A stretch of 64,000 nt of DNA. Source: an uncultured Desulfuromusa sp. (lineage in GTDB: Bacteria; Desulfobacterota; Desulfuromonadia; Desulfuromonadales; Geopsychrobacteraceae). Below the pieces are notes generated by a model. That model made no database searches. It saw only the letters and a list, made by a program, of their open reading frames with translations, and was not told the origin of the DNA. Where the stretch lies: positions 2,474,001 to 2,538,000 of the forward strand of contig NZ_OY776574.1 of assembly GCF_963675815.1 (NCBI RefSeq), written 5' to 3'. Of this stretch, positions 34,112-43,362 are shown piece by piece; the first letter of the stretch is position 1; every line of letters starts with the position of its first letter. The position numbers were made by a program, and so were the translations under genes.

Positions 34112-35508
34112 GGCATTGCCCCTTCCATGGTACCGCGCATGTAACAGTGATCCTCTGGCGTTTTATCGTGTTGTCCCAGCAGGAAGGCTTCGCAATCTGA
34201 CAGGGTGTTTTCCAACGGTACCGAAACTCCCCGGATACCGGTGTGTGAAGCTGTCGCCCAGAATGGCTGGGTCAGATAACGCTGTAATTTTCTGGCGCGC
34301 ATGACAATTTTTCGGTCTTGAGCTGATAGTTCCTCCACACCCAGCATGGTAATGATATCTTCCAGCTCACGATAACGTGCCAGATGTTCCCTGACCCCCT
34401 CGGCAACACTATAATGGCGGGCTCCCAAGGTTTGTCGATCCATTAACTTACTGCTCGATTGGAGTGGATCAACGGCTGGATAGATTCCTTTACCGGCTTG
34501 GGCACGTGAGAGGATGACAGTTGTATCCAGGTGATTCAAAATAGTGCTGACCGCCGGGTCGGTCATATCATCTGCCGGAACGTAGACGGCCTGAACTGAA
34601 GTGATGGAACCTTGCCGGGTCGACATGATTCTGTCCTGCATTTCCGCGACCTCGGTTGGAAGGGTCGGCTGGTAGCCTACGGTGGCCGGCATGCGGCCCA
34701 GAAGGCTGGATACTTCGCTGCCGGCCTGAACAAAGCGGAAGATGTTGTCGACAACAAACAGGACCTCTTTTTTCAGGGTGTCACGCAGATATTCGGCATA
34801 GGTTAATGCTGAAAGTCCGATGCGGAAACGAACTCCAGGCGATTCGTCCATCTGACCGAAAATCATGAGTGTCTGTGGCATGACCCCGGCCTTGACGATT
34901 TCGTGCCACAGTTCATGTCCTTCACGAATACGTTCACCAACCCCGGCAAAAACCGAAACACCTTCATGTAATGTGGCGACTGCATGCATAAATTCCATAA
35001 TAAGTATTGTTTTCCCTACTCCCGCACCACCAAACAGACCTGTTTTTCCGCCCTTGAGAAAGGAACAGAGCAGGTCGATAACTTTGATTCCTGTCTCCAG
35101 AACTTCACTGCTTCCTACCGTCTGATAGATTGGTACTTGTTTGCTGTGGATATTGTGAAACCCCTGTGGTGTCAGTGGTGCCCCGTTGTCTAAAGGCTCA
35201 CCAAAAATATTTAATAAGCGTCCGAGGCAGTCAGGAGTTACGGGAACGTGGAGTGGCGCCCCAGTGTCATAGATCTCCATCCCTCGGTGCAGGCCGGCAC
35301 TACGGTGCAAGGTGATAGCCCGGATACGGCTGTCATCAAGATGCTGTAAAACCTCAAATAAATATGTATCATGCTCCAGTTTGGCGTAGAGAGCTTGATG
35401 CATGGGAGGGAGGGCATCGCAGCTCACGATCGCGACCGGGCCATGAACCTCGCTAATGACACCGATGGGAATTTGATCAGTTTTTTTTTCTGAGAAGGTC
35501 TTCAGCAT
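34108..35508 (-). CDS. atpD: N-type ATPase beta subunit
   Basis: Catalytic subunit of 466 residues. Walker A is GGAGVGKTILIMEF, with the catalytic Glu in GVGERIREGHEL and Walker B in LFVVDNIFRF. The signature PAVDPLQSSSKLM is close to the family PAVDPLxSxSxxL. The open frame continues upstream to 36117, but that part overlaps rpsF and rpsR and shows no ATPase homology. ATG 35508 gives the proper N-terminus (IPIGVISEVHGPVAIV). It is the first gene of the operon; its promoter must lie in the 204-base gap shared with rpsF. Confidence 0.92.
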   Translation of the reverse strand: MLKTFSEKKTDQIPIGVISEVHGPVAIVSCDALPPMHQALYAKLEHDTYLFEVLQHLDDSRIRAITLHRSAGLHRGMEIYDTGAPLHVPVTPDCLGRLLNIFGEPLDNGAPLTPQGFHNIHSKQVPIYQTVGSSEVLETGIKVIDLLCSFLKGGKTGLFGGAGVGKTILIMEFMHAVATLHEGVSVFAGVGERIREGHELWHEIVKAGVMPQTLMIFGQMDESPGVRFRIGLSALTYAEYLRDTLKKEVLFVVDNIFRFVQAGSEVSSLLGRMPATVGYQPTLPTEVAEMQDRIMSTRQGSITSVQAVYVPADDMTDPAVSTILNHLDTTVILSRAQAGKGIYPAVDPLQSSSKLMDRQTLGARHYSVAEGVREHLARYRELEDIITMLGVEELSAQDRKIVMRARKLQRYLTQPFWATASHTGIRGVSVPLENTLSDCEAFLLGQHDKTPEDHCYMRGTMEGAMP

Positions 35509-35712
35509 ACCCTTAAGTATATAACTAAAATAAAAAAACTCTATATGACGCAATAAATCCGTCTCATAGAGGCATTGTCTTTCTTGTAAAAAAACTTGAA
35601 CCAAACAGGGGACTATGATAAAAACCATTGTTTCGCTCGGTTCCATGAAGGAACTGGGTATATCCTTGTTCCGGGTTGTTCCGGGGCTGTTAATCCTAGA
35701 GGAGATCCATTG

Positions 35713-36105
35713 ATGAGAAATTACGAATCGCTCTACATTATCCATCCTGATGTCGTTGGCGATGAGCTGACGGCCAAGATGGAAAAGTTCCAGGCGGTCC
35801 TCACCGATCAGGCGGCTGAGATCCACAAACTGGACAACTGGGGAACCCGAAAGTTGGCGTACCCGATCAAAAAGGTTGAACGTGGAAATTATGTTCAAAC
35901 TCTTTTCTGTGCAGAGCCGGAAGTTATCGCTGAATTTGAGCGCCGCCTCCGCCTTGATGAACAGATACTCCGGTTTTTGACTGTCCGCTTTGAAGGGGAT
36001 TTCCCAGCTGTTGAAGCTGAGGCCGCAGTTGAAACGACAGAGGGTTCTGCTGATGCTGACGAAATCGTTTCCGAAGATGATGAGCAGACTGAAGCAGAAG
36101 ATTAA
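35713..36105 (+). CDS. rpsF: Ribosomal protein bS6
   Basis: Small-subunit protein of 130 residues. The core RNYESLYIIHPDV and the conserved NWGTRKLAYPIKKVERGNYV are followed by an acidic tail (~100-130, rich in Glu and Asp). ATG 35713, preceded by AGGAG, gives the standard start; the frame also runs open to 35596 without homology. It forms an operon with rpsR, the DUF2232 gene and rplI. Confidence 0.96.
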   Translation: MRNYESLYIIHPDVVGDELTAKMEKFQAVLTDQAAEIHKLDNWGTRKLAYPIKKVERGNYVQTLFCAEPEVIAEFERRLRLDEQILRFLTVRFEGDFPAVEAEAAVETTEGSADADEIVSEDDEQTEAED

Positions 36106-36167
36106 TATTATAACCATTTGGTTGCCATCCGCAGTTTTCTGGGTGGCTACAATTCAGGAGAATTTTT

Positions 36168-36437
36168 ATGGCTTATGAAAGACCGTCCCGTCCCTCTTCT
36201 GCTCCACCACGGCGCCGTTTTGGTAGACGTAAGGTTTGTCGGTATTGTGCAGATAAGAAACAGAAGATCGACTACAAAGATGTGAATAACTTGAAATATT
36301 ATTTATCCGAACGCGGTAAAATTGTACCACGGCGGATTTCCGGTACCTGTGCAGCGCATCAACGCCAAATTGCCGAAGCTATTAAGAACGCGCGGCAGAT
36401 TGCTCTTTTGCCTTACACTGCGTCGCACTCTCTTTAA
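36168..36437 (+). CDS. rpsR: Ribosomal protein bS18
   Basis: 89-residue protein that pairs with S6. It has a proline/arginine-rich N-terminus, then RRKVCRYCADKKQKIDYKD and RGKIVPRRISGTCAAHQRQI. It keeps the CxxC and a later Cys, which point to a zinc-binding (C+) version. AGGAG precedes the ATG. The DUF2232 gene follows after 23 bases. Confidence 0.96.
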   Translation: MAYERPSRPSSAPPRRRFGRRKVCRYCADKKQKIDYKDVNNLKYYLSERGKIVPRRISGTCAAHQRQIAEAIKNARQIALLPYTASHSL

Positions 36438-36460
36438 GACGAGGTTCTGTTAATACAAAA

Positions 36461-37390
36461 ATGAAAGGGCAGGCAGCACTTTTTACAGTTGTTGGGATTG
36501 GAGCCACGTTATTCTGTTTGCTGGGGATCAGCTGGATTGGTCCAGCTGGTGGTTTTCTGAACCTTCTGACTCCACTCGCTGCTGCTTACTTGAGTATGCG
36601 CTTTGGATTGCGCTCAGGTATTGTCGTTGTCGTTGTCACCAGCGCTTTATTGCAACAATTAGCAACAACATACACTCTTGCTGCGTATTTAGGCATTTTC
36701 GGTGTCGGCTCGCTGCTTCTCCCCTTTTTTTTGAGACAACAGATCCCCTGGGATCGCGCGGTTTTATACGCAACGGTGGGTTCAGGTGCGGCAACAACAT
36801 TGATGATACTGCTCACTGTCGCTGTCAGTGGTATCAATGTCCAGGCCCTGATTGATCAAATGATTCAATCAGAGGTTGATCAGGCCATGCAGATTTACCG
36901 AGATACCGGCTTCAGTGATTCCCAACTGCAAAATATGCAGCAAGTGGTTGATGGCCTGGGTGAGTTCATCGGAAAAAATTTCTATGGTCTTTATCTGGCG
37001 TCGTTACTGGCGATTCAATCTTTTTGCCTGTTATTTTTGCAGCGGTTCAAAGGTCGCCACTATGATATTACAGGGATATCTTTTGCACAGTGGCGTTTGC
37101 CTGCCGGTTTGATTTGGCTGTTGATCGTTGCTGGTTTTTTCCTGCTTCTGCCGATGGAAACCGTTTCGTTAATTGGTCGAAACCTGTTGGTGGTTTTACT
37201 GCCCCTCTATTTTTTACAGGGGATGGCTGTCGTTAACAGTTTTTTGCGGAAAAAAGCCTATCCACCTCTGGTAAAAGGGTTGATCTATTTTCTCTTGTTG
37301 ATACTCAACCCATTACCAATAATTATTACCTGTGCCGGTGTTTTTGATCTGTGGATCGATTTTCGCCGCCCCAGACAAAAGAACATATAA
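36461..37390 (+). CDS. DUF2232 (YybS-like) membrane protein
   Basis: 309 residues with about eight hydrophobic segments. It is of the family regularly encoded between rpsR and rplI in Desulfuromonadales and Firmicutes. The segment between helices at about 125-170 is hydrophilic and acidic (QMIQSEVDQAMQIYRDTGFSDSQL). No catalytic motif is visible and the function is unknown to me. The gap to rplI is 25 bases, so it is cotranscribed with ribosomal protein genes. Confidence 0.82.
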   Translation: MKGQAALFTVVGIGATLFCLLGISWIGPAGGFLNLLTPLAAAYLSMRFGLRSGIVVVVVTSALLQQLATTYTLAAYLGIFGVGSLLLPFFLRQQIPWDRAVLYATVGSGAATTLMILLTVAVSGINVQALIDQMIQSEVDQAMQIYRDTGFSDSQLQNMQQVVDGLGEFIGKNFYGLYLASLLAIQSFCLLFLQRFKGRHYDITGISFAQWRLPAGLIWLLIVAGFFLLLPMETVSLIGRNLLVVLLPLYFLQGMAVVNSFLRKKAYPPLVKGLIYFLLLILNPLPIIITCAGVFDLWIDFRRPRQKNI

Positions 37391-37415
37391 ACTCGATCCA
37401 ATACGGAGGAGAGAC

Positions 37416-37874
37416 ATGAATACCAACATTATTTTAAAAGAGAATATCGATGGTCTTGGGATCATTGGTGACGTGGTGTCGGTCAAGGCCGGCTATGCCA
37501 GAAATTACTTGATCCCTAAAGGGTTGGCAAGCTCTGCCAATGAAAGAAATGTCAAGGAGCTTGATCATCAAAAACGTCAATTGGCTCGAAAGCTTGAAAA
37601 AGTGACTAAAGATGCTGAAGGCGTCAAAGCGCGGATTGAAAAGGTCAGTTGTGCATTTACCCAGCGTGCCAGCGAAGAAGGTAAACTGTTCGGTTCAGTG
37701 ACTTCTATGGATCTGGAAGCCAAGCTTAAAGATGCTGGTGTCGAAATTGATCGTAAGAAAATTCAACTCAGTGAACCCATTAAGTCTCTTGGTGAGCATA
37801 TTGTTCCGGTTAAATTGGACGCTGGTGTTGTTGCAGAATTAAAAGTTGTTGTCAGTCCTGAAGAAGAGGCTTGA
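37416..37874 (+). CDS. rplI: Ribosomal protein bL9
   Basis: 152-residue large-subunit protein. The N-terminal globular domain begins MNTNIILKENIDGLG and has the signature GDVVSVKAGYARNYLIPKGLA. A long connecting helix and a C-terminal domain (FGSVTSMDLEAKLKDAGVEIDRKKI) follow. ATG 37416 follows GGAGGAG. It ends the rpsF operon, and a terminator hairpin follows. Confidence 0.96.
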   Translation: MNTNIILKENIDGLGIIGDVVSVKAGYARNYLIPKGLASSANERNVKELDHQKRQLARKLEKVTKDAEGVKARIEKVSCAFTQRASEEGKLFGSVTSMDLEAKLKDAGVEIDRKKIQLSEPIKSLGEHIVPVKLDAGVVAELKVVVSPEEEA

Positions 37875-37911
37875 TAATATCTTTTTGGAAGTTTTTGCTG
37901 TTTGTGAAACT

Positions 37912-37946
37912 AAAGGGTGGTCGATGTTGAATCGGCCACCCTTTTT
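37912..37946. terminator. Terminator between rplI and the aminotransferase gene
   Basis: AAAGGGTGG and CCACCCTTT with internal pairing (TCGAT/ATCGG), followed by a T run on the plus strand and, because of the leading A run, usable on the minus strand as well. It lies between convergent genes. Confidence 0.8.
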
Positions 37947-37973
37947 GTTGGACATCAGAAGAATGGATTGCTG

Positions 37974-39152
37974 CTATGCGTAAAAGTCATTGGCTGCTTG
38001 AACTGCAATCCCCCGGTTGATTTTTGCTCCCATCCCGGTCAGGATTGAATCGAGTGCTCCAAGAAAAAGCAGCACATTGGTTTTGTTGCTGGCATGCCCC
38101 ATTAAACCAATCCGCCAGGCTTTCCCTGCCAGTGCTCCCAAGCCTCCACCAATCTCAAGGTTGTAGTCCTGCAGCAGGGCATCACGAACTGCAGCATCAT
38201 CAACTCCTTCCGGAATGGTTACAGTATTTAACTGCGGCAGTCTTTCGCCTTCCTGAGCGATGAATGCCAGACCCATCGCTTCAATTCCGGCATGGAGGGC
38301 CAAATGGTTTTTTTGGTGTCTTTTCCAAGTGTCTTCAAGTCCTTCTTCGTGCAGAATAACTAATGCTTCGTGGAGAGCATAAAGGGCGTTAATGGGAGCT
38401 GTATGGTGGTAAGCACGTTTTGCTCCTTCGCCCCAATATGCCATAACCAGATTAAGATCGAGGAACCAGCTTTGAACCGGATGTTGACGTTGCGAAATTT
38501 TACGGACTGCTGCTTCATTGAAGCTGACAGGGGACAATCCCGGAGTACATGAAAGGCATTTTTGCGATCCGGAGTAGATTGCATCAATTCCCCACTCATC
38601 AACTAAAACCGGAACGCCACCCAATGAGGTTACGGCATCGACAATTGTTAAACAATCATACCTGTGCGCCAACTCAACCAGGGTCTTGGCATCCGAAAGT
38701 GCTCCTGTTGATGTTTCAGCATGAACAAAGGCAACGATTTTAGCATCAGGGTTGGCTTTTAATGCCACTTCCAGCTTGGCAGGATCAACAGCATCTCCCC
38801 ATTCGTCATCTACGGCGATGACGGTTCCACCGCTCCGGGTCACATTTTCTTTCATCCGGCCACCAAAAACGCCATTTTGGCAAACGATCACTTTGTCTCC
38901 GGGTTCAACCAGATTAACAAAGCAACATTCCATTCCGGCAGAACCCGGGGCTGAAACCGGCATGGTCATCTTGTTTTTGGTTTGAAAGGCATATTGCAGC
39001 AGGGTCTTCATTTCATCCATCATGCGGACAAATTCAGGATCAAGATGTCCAATGGTCGGGCGCGACATTGCTTCCAGAATCCGGGGGTTAACGTCTGAAG
39101 GGCCAGGGCCCATTAAGGTCCGTTGTGGTGGATGAAAGGATGAAATATTCAT
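37974..39152 (-). CDS. Alanine--glyoxylate / serine--pyruvate type aminotransferase
   Basis: PLP-dependent class V aminotransferase of 392 residues. It shows the family start LMGPGPSDVNPRILEAMSRPTIGH, the cofactor region VHAETSTGA and DAVTSLGGVPV, and the PLP Lys in SGSQKCLSCTPGLSPVSF. Members transfer amino groups among alanine, serine and glyoxylate, or act in methanogenesis/phosphonate-like routes. The exact substrates are not readable. It is monocistronic and faces rplI. Confidence 0.88.
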   Translation of the reverse strand: MNISSFHPPQRTLMGPGPSDVNPRILEAMSRPTIGHLDPEFVRMMDEMKTLLQYAFQTKNKMTMPVSAPGSAGMECCFVNLVEPGDKVIVCQNGVFGGRMKENVTRSGGTVIAVDDEWGDAVDPAKLEVALKANPDAKIVAFVHAETSTGALSDAKTLVELAHRYDCLTIVDAVTSLGGVPVLVDEWGIDAIYSGSQKCLSCTPGLSPVSFNEAAVRKISQRQHPVQSWFLDLNLVMAYWGEGAKRAYHHTAPINALYALHEALVILHEEGLEDTWKRHQKNHLALHAGIEAMGLAFIAQEGERLPQLNTVTIPEGVDDAAVRDALLQDYNLEIGGGLGALAGKAWRIGLMGHASNKTNVLLFLGALDSILTGMGAKINRGIAVQAANDFYA

Positions 39153-39335
39153 AATAGCTCCTGAAGAGTAAGAAAGTTAAATTCAATATATAACAGAATC
39201 AATATGCGAAGGAAATCATTGAATTGACCTCTTCCTGGATTAGTATATTGTATTATTTTAATTTGACCATTGAAATAAAAGAAAATTGACATTATAATTC
39301 TTATAATTTTTTAAAACTTGATGGTGAACAACACA

Positions 39336-40103
39336 ATGAAAAAACTTTTTTTACTGCTGTTTTTGCTGGCCGCCTGCGACCTGCAAGAATATCCGGAAGC
39401 AGAGCAGACCAATCGTTCAGAAATTCTGATTTACAGTGGCATGACAATGATTGAACCACTGATGGAAATTGTTGCGCTCATCGAAGCTCAAGAAAACTGT
39501 CAAATAAAAATTACTTATGGTGGATCGGGGCATATCTTGAAATCAGTGGAGGTGAACCAGATAGGAGATATTTTTTTTCCCGGAGATGAATCTTATATCA
39601 ATCCATTGAGAGAGAGCGGAGTGATGACGGAGTCTGTTCCGGTTGGATATAACCAGATAGGTTTTTTTGTTCAACCGGGTAATCCGAAGCAAATCTCTGC
39701 TGATCTGGATCACCTGCTCGATAAGACGTTAAATATTGTTATCGGGAGTGCTGAGGCAGGAGCTGTCGGGCGTGAGACCAAAAGAATTTTAAACCAGGCG
39801 GGAATATATCAAGATGTTGTAGATAATGCTCTTTATATGACGACAGACTCAAAAGGACTTGCCGCAGCGATTAAAAGCAAGACCGTTGATCTTACCGTCA
39901 ACTGGAAGTCGGTTGGGTTTTTAACGCGAAATGTCGGGGGCATGGATTTTATTCCGTTACCCACAGAATATAGTCAGAAACATCCTCTGGTCATGGGGCT
40001 ATTGAGTTACAGCCAACATCCCGAACTCGCTAAAAAGTTTTTACAATTGGCAAGTTCAGATGCAGGACGGGGAATTTTTCGTAAATATGGATTTTTGGAT
40101 TAA
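39336..40103 (+). CDS. Substrate-binding-protein-like lipoprotein
   Basis: 255 residues with a lipoprotein signal (KKLFLLLFLLAAC). The mature domain resembles molybdate/phosphate-type periplasmic binding proteins: IYSGMTMIEPLMEIV, ITYGGSGHILKSV, and GSAEAGAVGRETKRIL. ATG 39336 gives a compact signal peptide; TTG 39318 and ATG 39321 are in frame. No ABC permease or ATPase is adjacent. Its stop overlaps the kinase start (TAATG), so it is probably the periplasmic ligand sensor for that kinase. Confidence 0.8.
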   Translation: MKKLFLLLFLLAACDLQEYPEAEQTNRSEILIYSGMTMIEPLMEIVALIEAQENCQIKITYGGSGHILKSVEVNQIGDIFFPGDESYINPLRESGVMTESVPVGYNQIGFFVQPGNPKQISADLDHLLDKTLNIVIGSAEAGAVGRETKRILNQAGIYQDVVDNALYMTTDSKGLAAAIKSKTVDLTVNWKSVGFLTRNVGGMDFIPLPTEYSQKHPLVMGLLSYSQHPELAKKFLQLASSDAGRGIFRKYGFLD

Positions 40104-43100
40104 TGAGCAATTCTTTCACATTACTCCCCCGGTGCATCATTGCTCAAATCAGCTTGCTGCTTTGTCTCTTTTTGTTTAGCTATGCTGGTCAGAAGATTGG
40201 GCATAGCCTTCTTGAGCAGCGCCAGGACTACCTGCATTCACTATTGAAAAACGAGCATAACAAGCTGGAATTTTCATATATTCTGCAACAAAACCTGCTG
40301 GCTATAAATGTCAAATTACATGAGATGTCAAGTGCCGGGTCTAAGGCTGAGATAGATCATATTTTGAAGATTCTGCAAGGTTTGCAAACGGAAATTCTGG
40401 AGATATTGAAAGTCATTGAAATTGGGGGAGAAAAGAAAATCACGTATTCCGTAAATTTCGGCAACGAAGAAGAGGTTTCCCGGAATTTAAATTACATTAA
40501 TCACTCTCACCGACATTTTGATCTGGAAATCATAGAACTCAGGGCAAAGTTGGCCGAGCTTGAAAATATCATCGCTGATTTTAAAGTCGTTGTTGAGGAT
40601 AAAATTACGGTTCTGGATAGTAACGATCCTCTTCAGATTGCCTTGATAGATCGAAAAGTCAGCAATTACTTTAAAGGAATTGAGCCTTTTTTTTCAAGAA
40701 TCCTGGAAAACTCTTACCGCCTCTACTTTACCGGACAGAAAGAGGCTGAACGGTTCCAAAAGATCAACGACAAGTTCAGGCAAACTTATACCAGGGTTGA
40801 AAATGCATTGGTAACCGGTGTTATCGCATTTGTTCTGCTGATGGGCTGGGTGGTGCTCAGATCGAGTAAAAAGATTCTTTTAGAACGGCAGAATTACCAA
40901 AAAGAGTTACAGGAGACAAATGAAAATCTTGAAAATATAGTTCATAAGCGCACATCCGCTTTAGAGAAGGAAGCTTCAGATCGCAAAAGTGCTGAACTGC
41001 AGGTGAAAAAACACGCGGATTTTTTGTACAATATCATCGAATCTCTGGCTCATCCTTTTTATGTTATTGACGCAGACGATTATACGGTTGTTTTGGCCAA
41101 CTCAGCGGCTATGGGTGGTGCCAACCCATCATGTAAGACCTGTTATGATCTGACCCACCAAAGAGATACACCATGCGATGGTTCGGATCACCCTTGTCCG
41201 CTCCAGCGCGTCAAAGAGACGCTGTCTCCAGTGGTGATGGAACATATTCACAGAAACAGCCAGGGTGAACAAATCATTGTTGAAGTGCACGGTTATCCGG
41301 TTTTTGACGCCAGCGGAAATCTGAAGCAGATGATCGAATATTCGCTGGATGTCACTGCCAAGAAAAAAGCGGAAAAAGCTCTGCAGCTCTCCTATGATCA
41401 ACTTGAAGAGACGGTCAGAAAGCGCACCAGAGAACTAGAAGAACAAATTTTGCAGAAAAAAGAAGCGCAATTAACACTGATTAAAAGTGAGCGTCATTAT
41501 CGTCGCCTGATTGAAAACGTTTCAGACATCATTACCATTCTCGACGAAGATGGAAAAGTGACATATACCAGTCCTTCTGCCGAAACTCTTCTGGGAGTCC
41601 CACCCGAAAAATTGATTGGTGTCTATGTCGGTGACTTGGTTCTGACAGAAGATTTGAGAAATATCGATATTTCGACGTTGCATGAGCGCCACAGTGGAAC
41701 AACTCCCATGGAATATCGATTGCGGGACAGGTATGGGAAGGTTCACGTTCTGGAATCTTATATTCAGAAATTTCAGCAGGACGATGATACGACGGCCTAT
41801 GTCCTTTATTCGCGCGATATCACCATCAGAAAACGGGCCGAAGAAGAGACCCGTAATTTGAAAATGATCGTGGAGCAGTCTCCCAGCAGCATTGTCATGA
41901 CTGACACAGAAGGAACAATTGAATATGTCAACCCTGCATTTGAGCAGATTACAGGTTACAGCTTTACTGAAGCAGTGGGGTTAAATCCCCGGGTTCTGAA
42001 ATCCGGACACACTCCGGAACCTGTTTTTCGACAACTCTGGGCAACCATTAAAGCCGGCAAAGTATGGCAGGGAGAATTCGTCAATAAGAAGAAAAACGGA
42101 GAATTGTATGATGAAAATGTATTGGTTCTCCCGATCAAGAACAACGATAAAATCACCCACTTTGTTGCCCTCAAAGAAAACATTACGGAACTCAAGAAAG
42201 CCCGTAGGCAGGCAGAGAAAGCCAACCAGGCCAAGTCCAACTTTCTGTCCCATATGAGCCATGAACTCAGAACACCACTGAATGCAATCAACGGATTTTC
42301 GCAATTAATGCTTAAGAGCAAAAAAAATCCATTGAATCCAAAACAACAGAATATGGCTGCTCAGATTAACATTGCCGGGCAGCATCTGCTGCAACTGATT
42401 AACGAAGTTCTTGACCTGGCACGTATTGAGTCAGGGGAATTTACATTATCCATAGAACCTTTGGATCCACATAGTTTTATTGACGACTGTTTGTCGCTAA
42501 CGAGTTCTCTGGCAAAAGATAAATCAATTACGATCATTAAAACCTTTGCCGACAAAGACCTTCCTTTTGTCAGGGCCGACCTGACCCGAGTGAAGCAGAT
42601 TTTGTTAAATCTCTTGTCCAATTCAGTGAAGTACAACAAGCTGGAAGGAACCGTAACGATCGATGTTGACATGGGCATACCCGGTTTCTTGTGTTTTTCT
42701 GTTACTGACACTGGAATTGGGATTCCGGAGGAACGACAGAAGGACCTGTTTGTTCCATTTACACGGGCTTTGGATGATCCCAATGAGATTGAAGGAACCG
42801 GGATTGGAATGACAATTTCCAAACAACTTGTTGAAAAAATGGGGGGTGAAATCGGTTTTGAAAGTGAGCGGGAAAAAGGCAGCCGTTTCTGGTTTACGCT
42901 GCCGGTTTCCGTAACACATTTAGCCCCGAAAAATACGGTTCATCACATTGATACCGACAAAGATCCAGTCTCCGCAGTCACGAGCCACTCACAGAAGTTG
43001 GTCTTATATGTTGAAGATGAACCGACAAATATCACATTCATGCAGGATTTTTTTCATGAGTTGGAAAACTTTCAGCTCATCACTGCCACAACAGGGGAAC

Positions 43101-43360
43101 AGGGTGCTTCTCTGGCGTTGAAAAATCCTCCGGATTTGATTCTGATGGATCTCAACCTGCCTGATATCGACGGATTTCAGGTCTATCGACGCATAAAATC
43201 GAATCCTGAAACAGAATTCATACCGGTGGTTGCCGTGAGTGCTGATGCGATGGAAAAAACCATTAAACGGGTGCATAGGATGGGTTTTGACGGCTATATT
43301 TCCAAGCCTGTTGATGTTGATTTCTTATATAAAACCATGACGGATCTTCTTAAGGATTGA
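40103..43360 (+). CDS. Hybrid histidine kinase with periplasmic domain and three PAS domains
   Basis: 1085 residues. Transmembrane helices at ~10-31 and ~233-253 enclose a mostly helical periplasmic domain. A coiled coil and three PAS domains follow (~305-425, ~470-585, ~595-705). The first PAS is cysteine-rich (CKTCYDLTHQRDTPCDGSDHPCPL). The HisKA box SHMSHELRTPLNA has the phospho-His near residue 721; the ATPase domain (N box LLSNSVKYN, G boxes) is at ~815-940. A C-terminal receiver carries Asp near 1015 (LILMDLNLPD). It is translationally coupled to the lipoprotein upstream and overlaps the HD-GYP region. Confidence 0.93.
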   Translation: MSNSFTLLPRCIIAQISLLLCLFLFSYAGQKIGHSLLEQRQDYLHSLLKNEHNKLEFSYILQQNLLAINVKLHEMSSAGSKAEIDHILKILQGLQTEILEILKVIEIGGEKKITYSVNFGNEEEVSRNLNYINHSHRHFDLEIIELRAKLAELENIIADFKVVVEDKITVLDSNDPLQIALIDRKVSNYFKGIEPFFSRILENSYRLYFTGQKEAERFQKINDKFRQTYTRVENALVTGVIAFVLLMGWVVLRSSKKILLERQNYQKELQETNENLENIVHKRTSALEKEASDRKSAELQVKKHADFLYNIIESLAHPFYVIDADDYTVVLANSAAMGGANPSCKTCYDLTHQRDTPCDGSDHPCPLQRVKETLSPVVMEHIHRNSQGEQIIVEVHGYPVFDASGNLKQMIEYSLDVTAKKKAEKALQLSYDQLEETVRKRTRELEEQILQKKEAQLTLIKSERHYRRLIENVSDIITILDEDGKVTYTSPSAETLLGVPPEKLIGVYVGDLVLTEDLRNIDISTLHERHSGTTPMEYRLRDRYGKVHVLESYIQKFQQDDDTTAYVLYSRDITIRKRAEEETRNLKMIVEQSPSSIVMTDTEGTIEYVNPAFEQITGYSFTEAVGLNPRVLKSGHTPEPVFRQLWATIKAGKVWQGEFVNKKKNGELYDENVLVLPIKNNDKITHFVALKENITELKKARRQAEKANQAKSNFLSHMSHELRTPLNAINGFSQLMLKSKKNPLNPKQQNMAAQINIAGQHLLQLINEVLDLARIESGEFTLSIEPLDPHSFIDDCLSLTSSLAKDKSITIIKTFADKDLPFVRADLTRVKQILLNLLSNSVKYNKLEGTVTIDVDMGIPGFLCFSVTDTGIGIPEERQKDLFVPFTRALDDPNEIEGTGIGMTISKQLVEKMGGEIGFESEREKGSRFWFTLPVSVTHLAPKNTVHHIDTDKDPVSAVTSHSQKLVLYVEDEPTNITFMQDFFHELENFQLITATTGEQGASLALKNPPDLILMDLNLPDIDGFQVYRRIKSNPETEFIPVVAVSADAMEKTIKRVHRMGFDGYISKPVDVDFLYKTMTDLLKD

Positions 43361-43362
43361 AT

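Noticed and set aside
29726..35315. Many 60-100 residue plus-strand frames opposite the ATPase operon
   Set aside because: They lack ribosome-binding sites and family motifs, and mirror the codon structure of the minus-strand genes.
35595..35712. S6:S18-binding leader RNA before rpsF
   Set aside because: Such leaders exist in other bacteria, but I could not identify the conserved motif here with confidence.
34108..36117. A 669-residue frame that would make the ATPase beta subunit 200 residues longer
   Set aside because: The extra N-terminus lies antisense to rpsF and rpsR, shows no ATPase similarity, and ATG 35508 gives the normal beta start.
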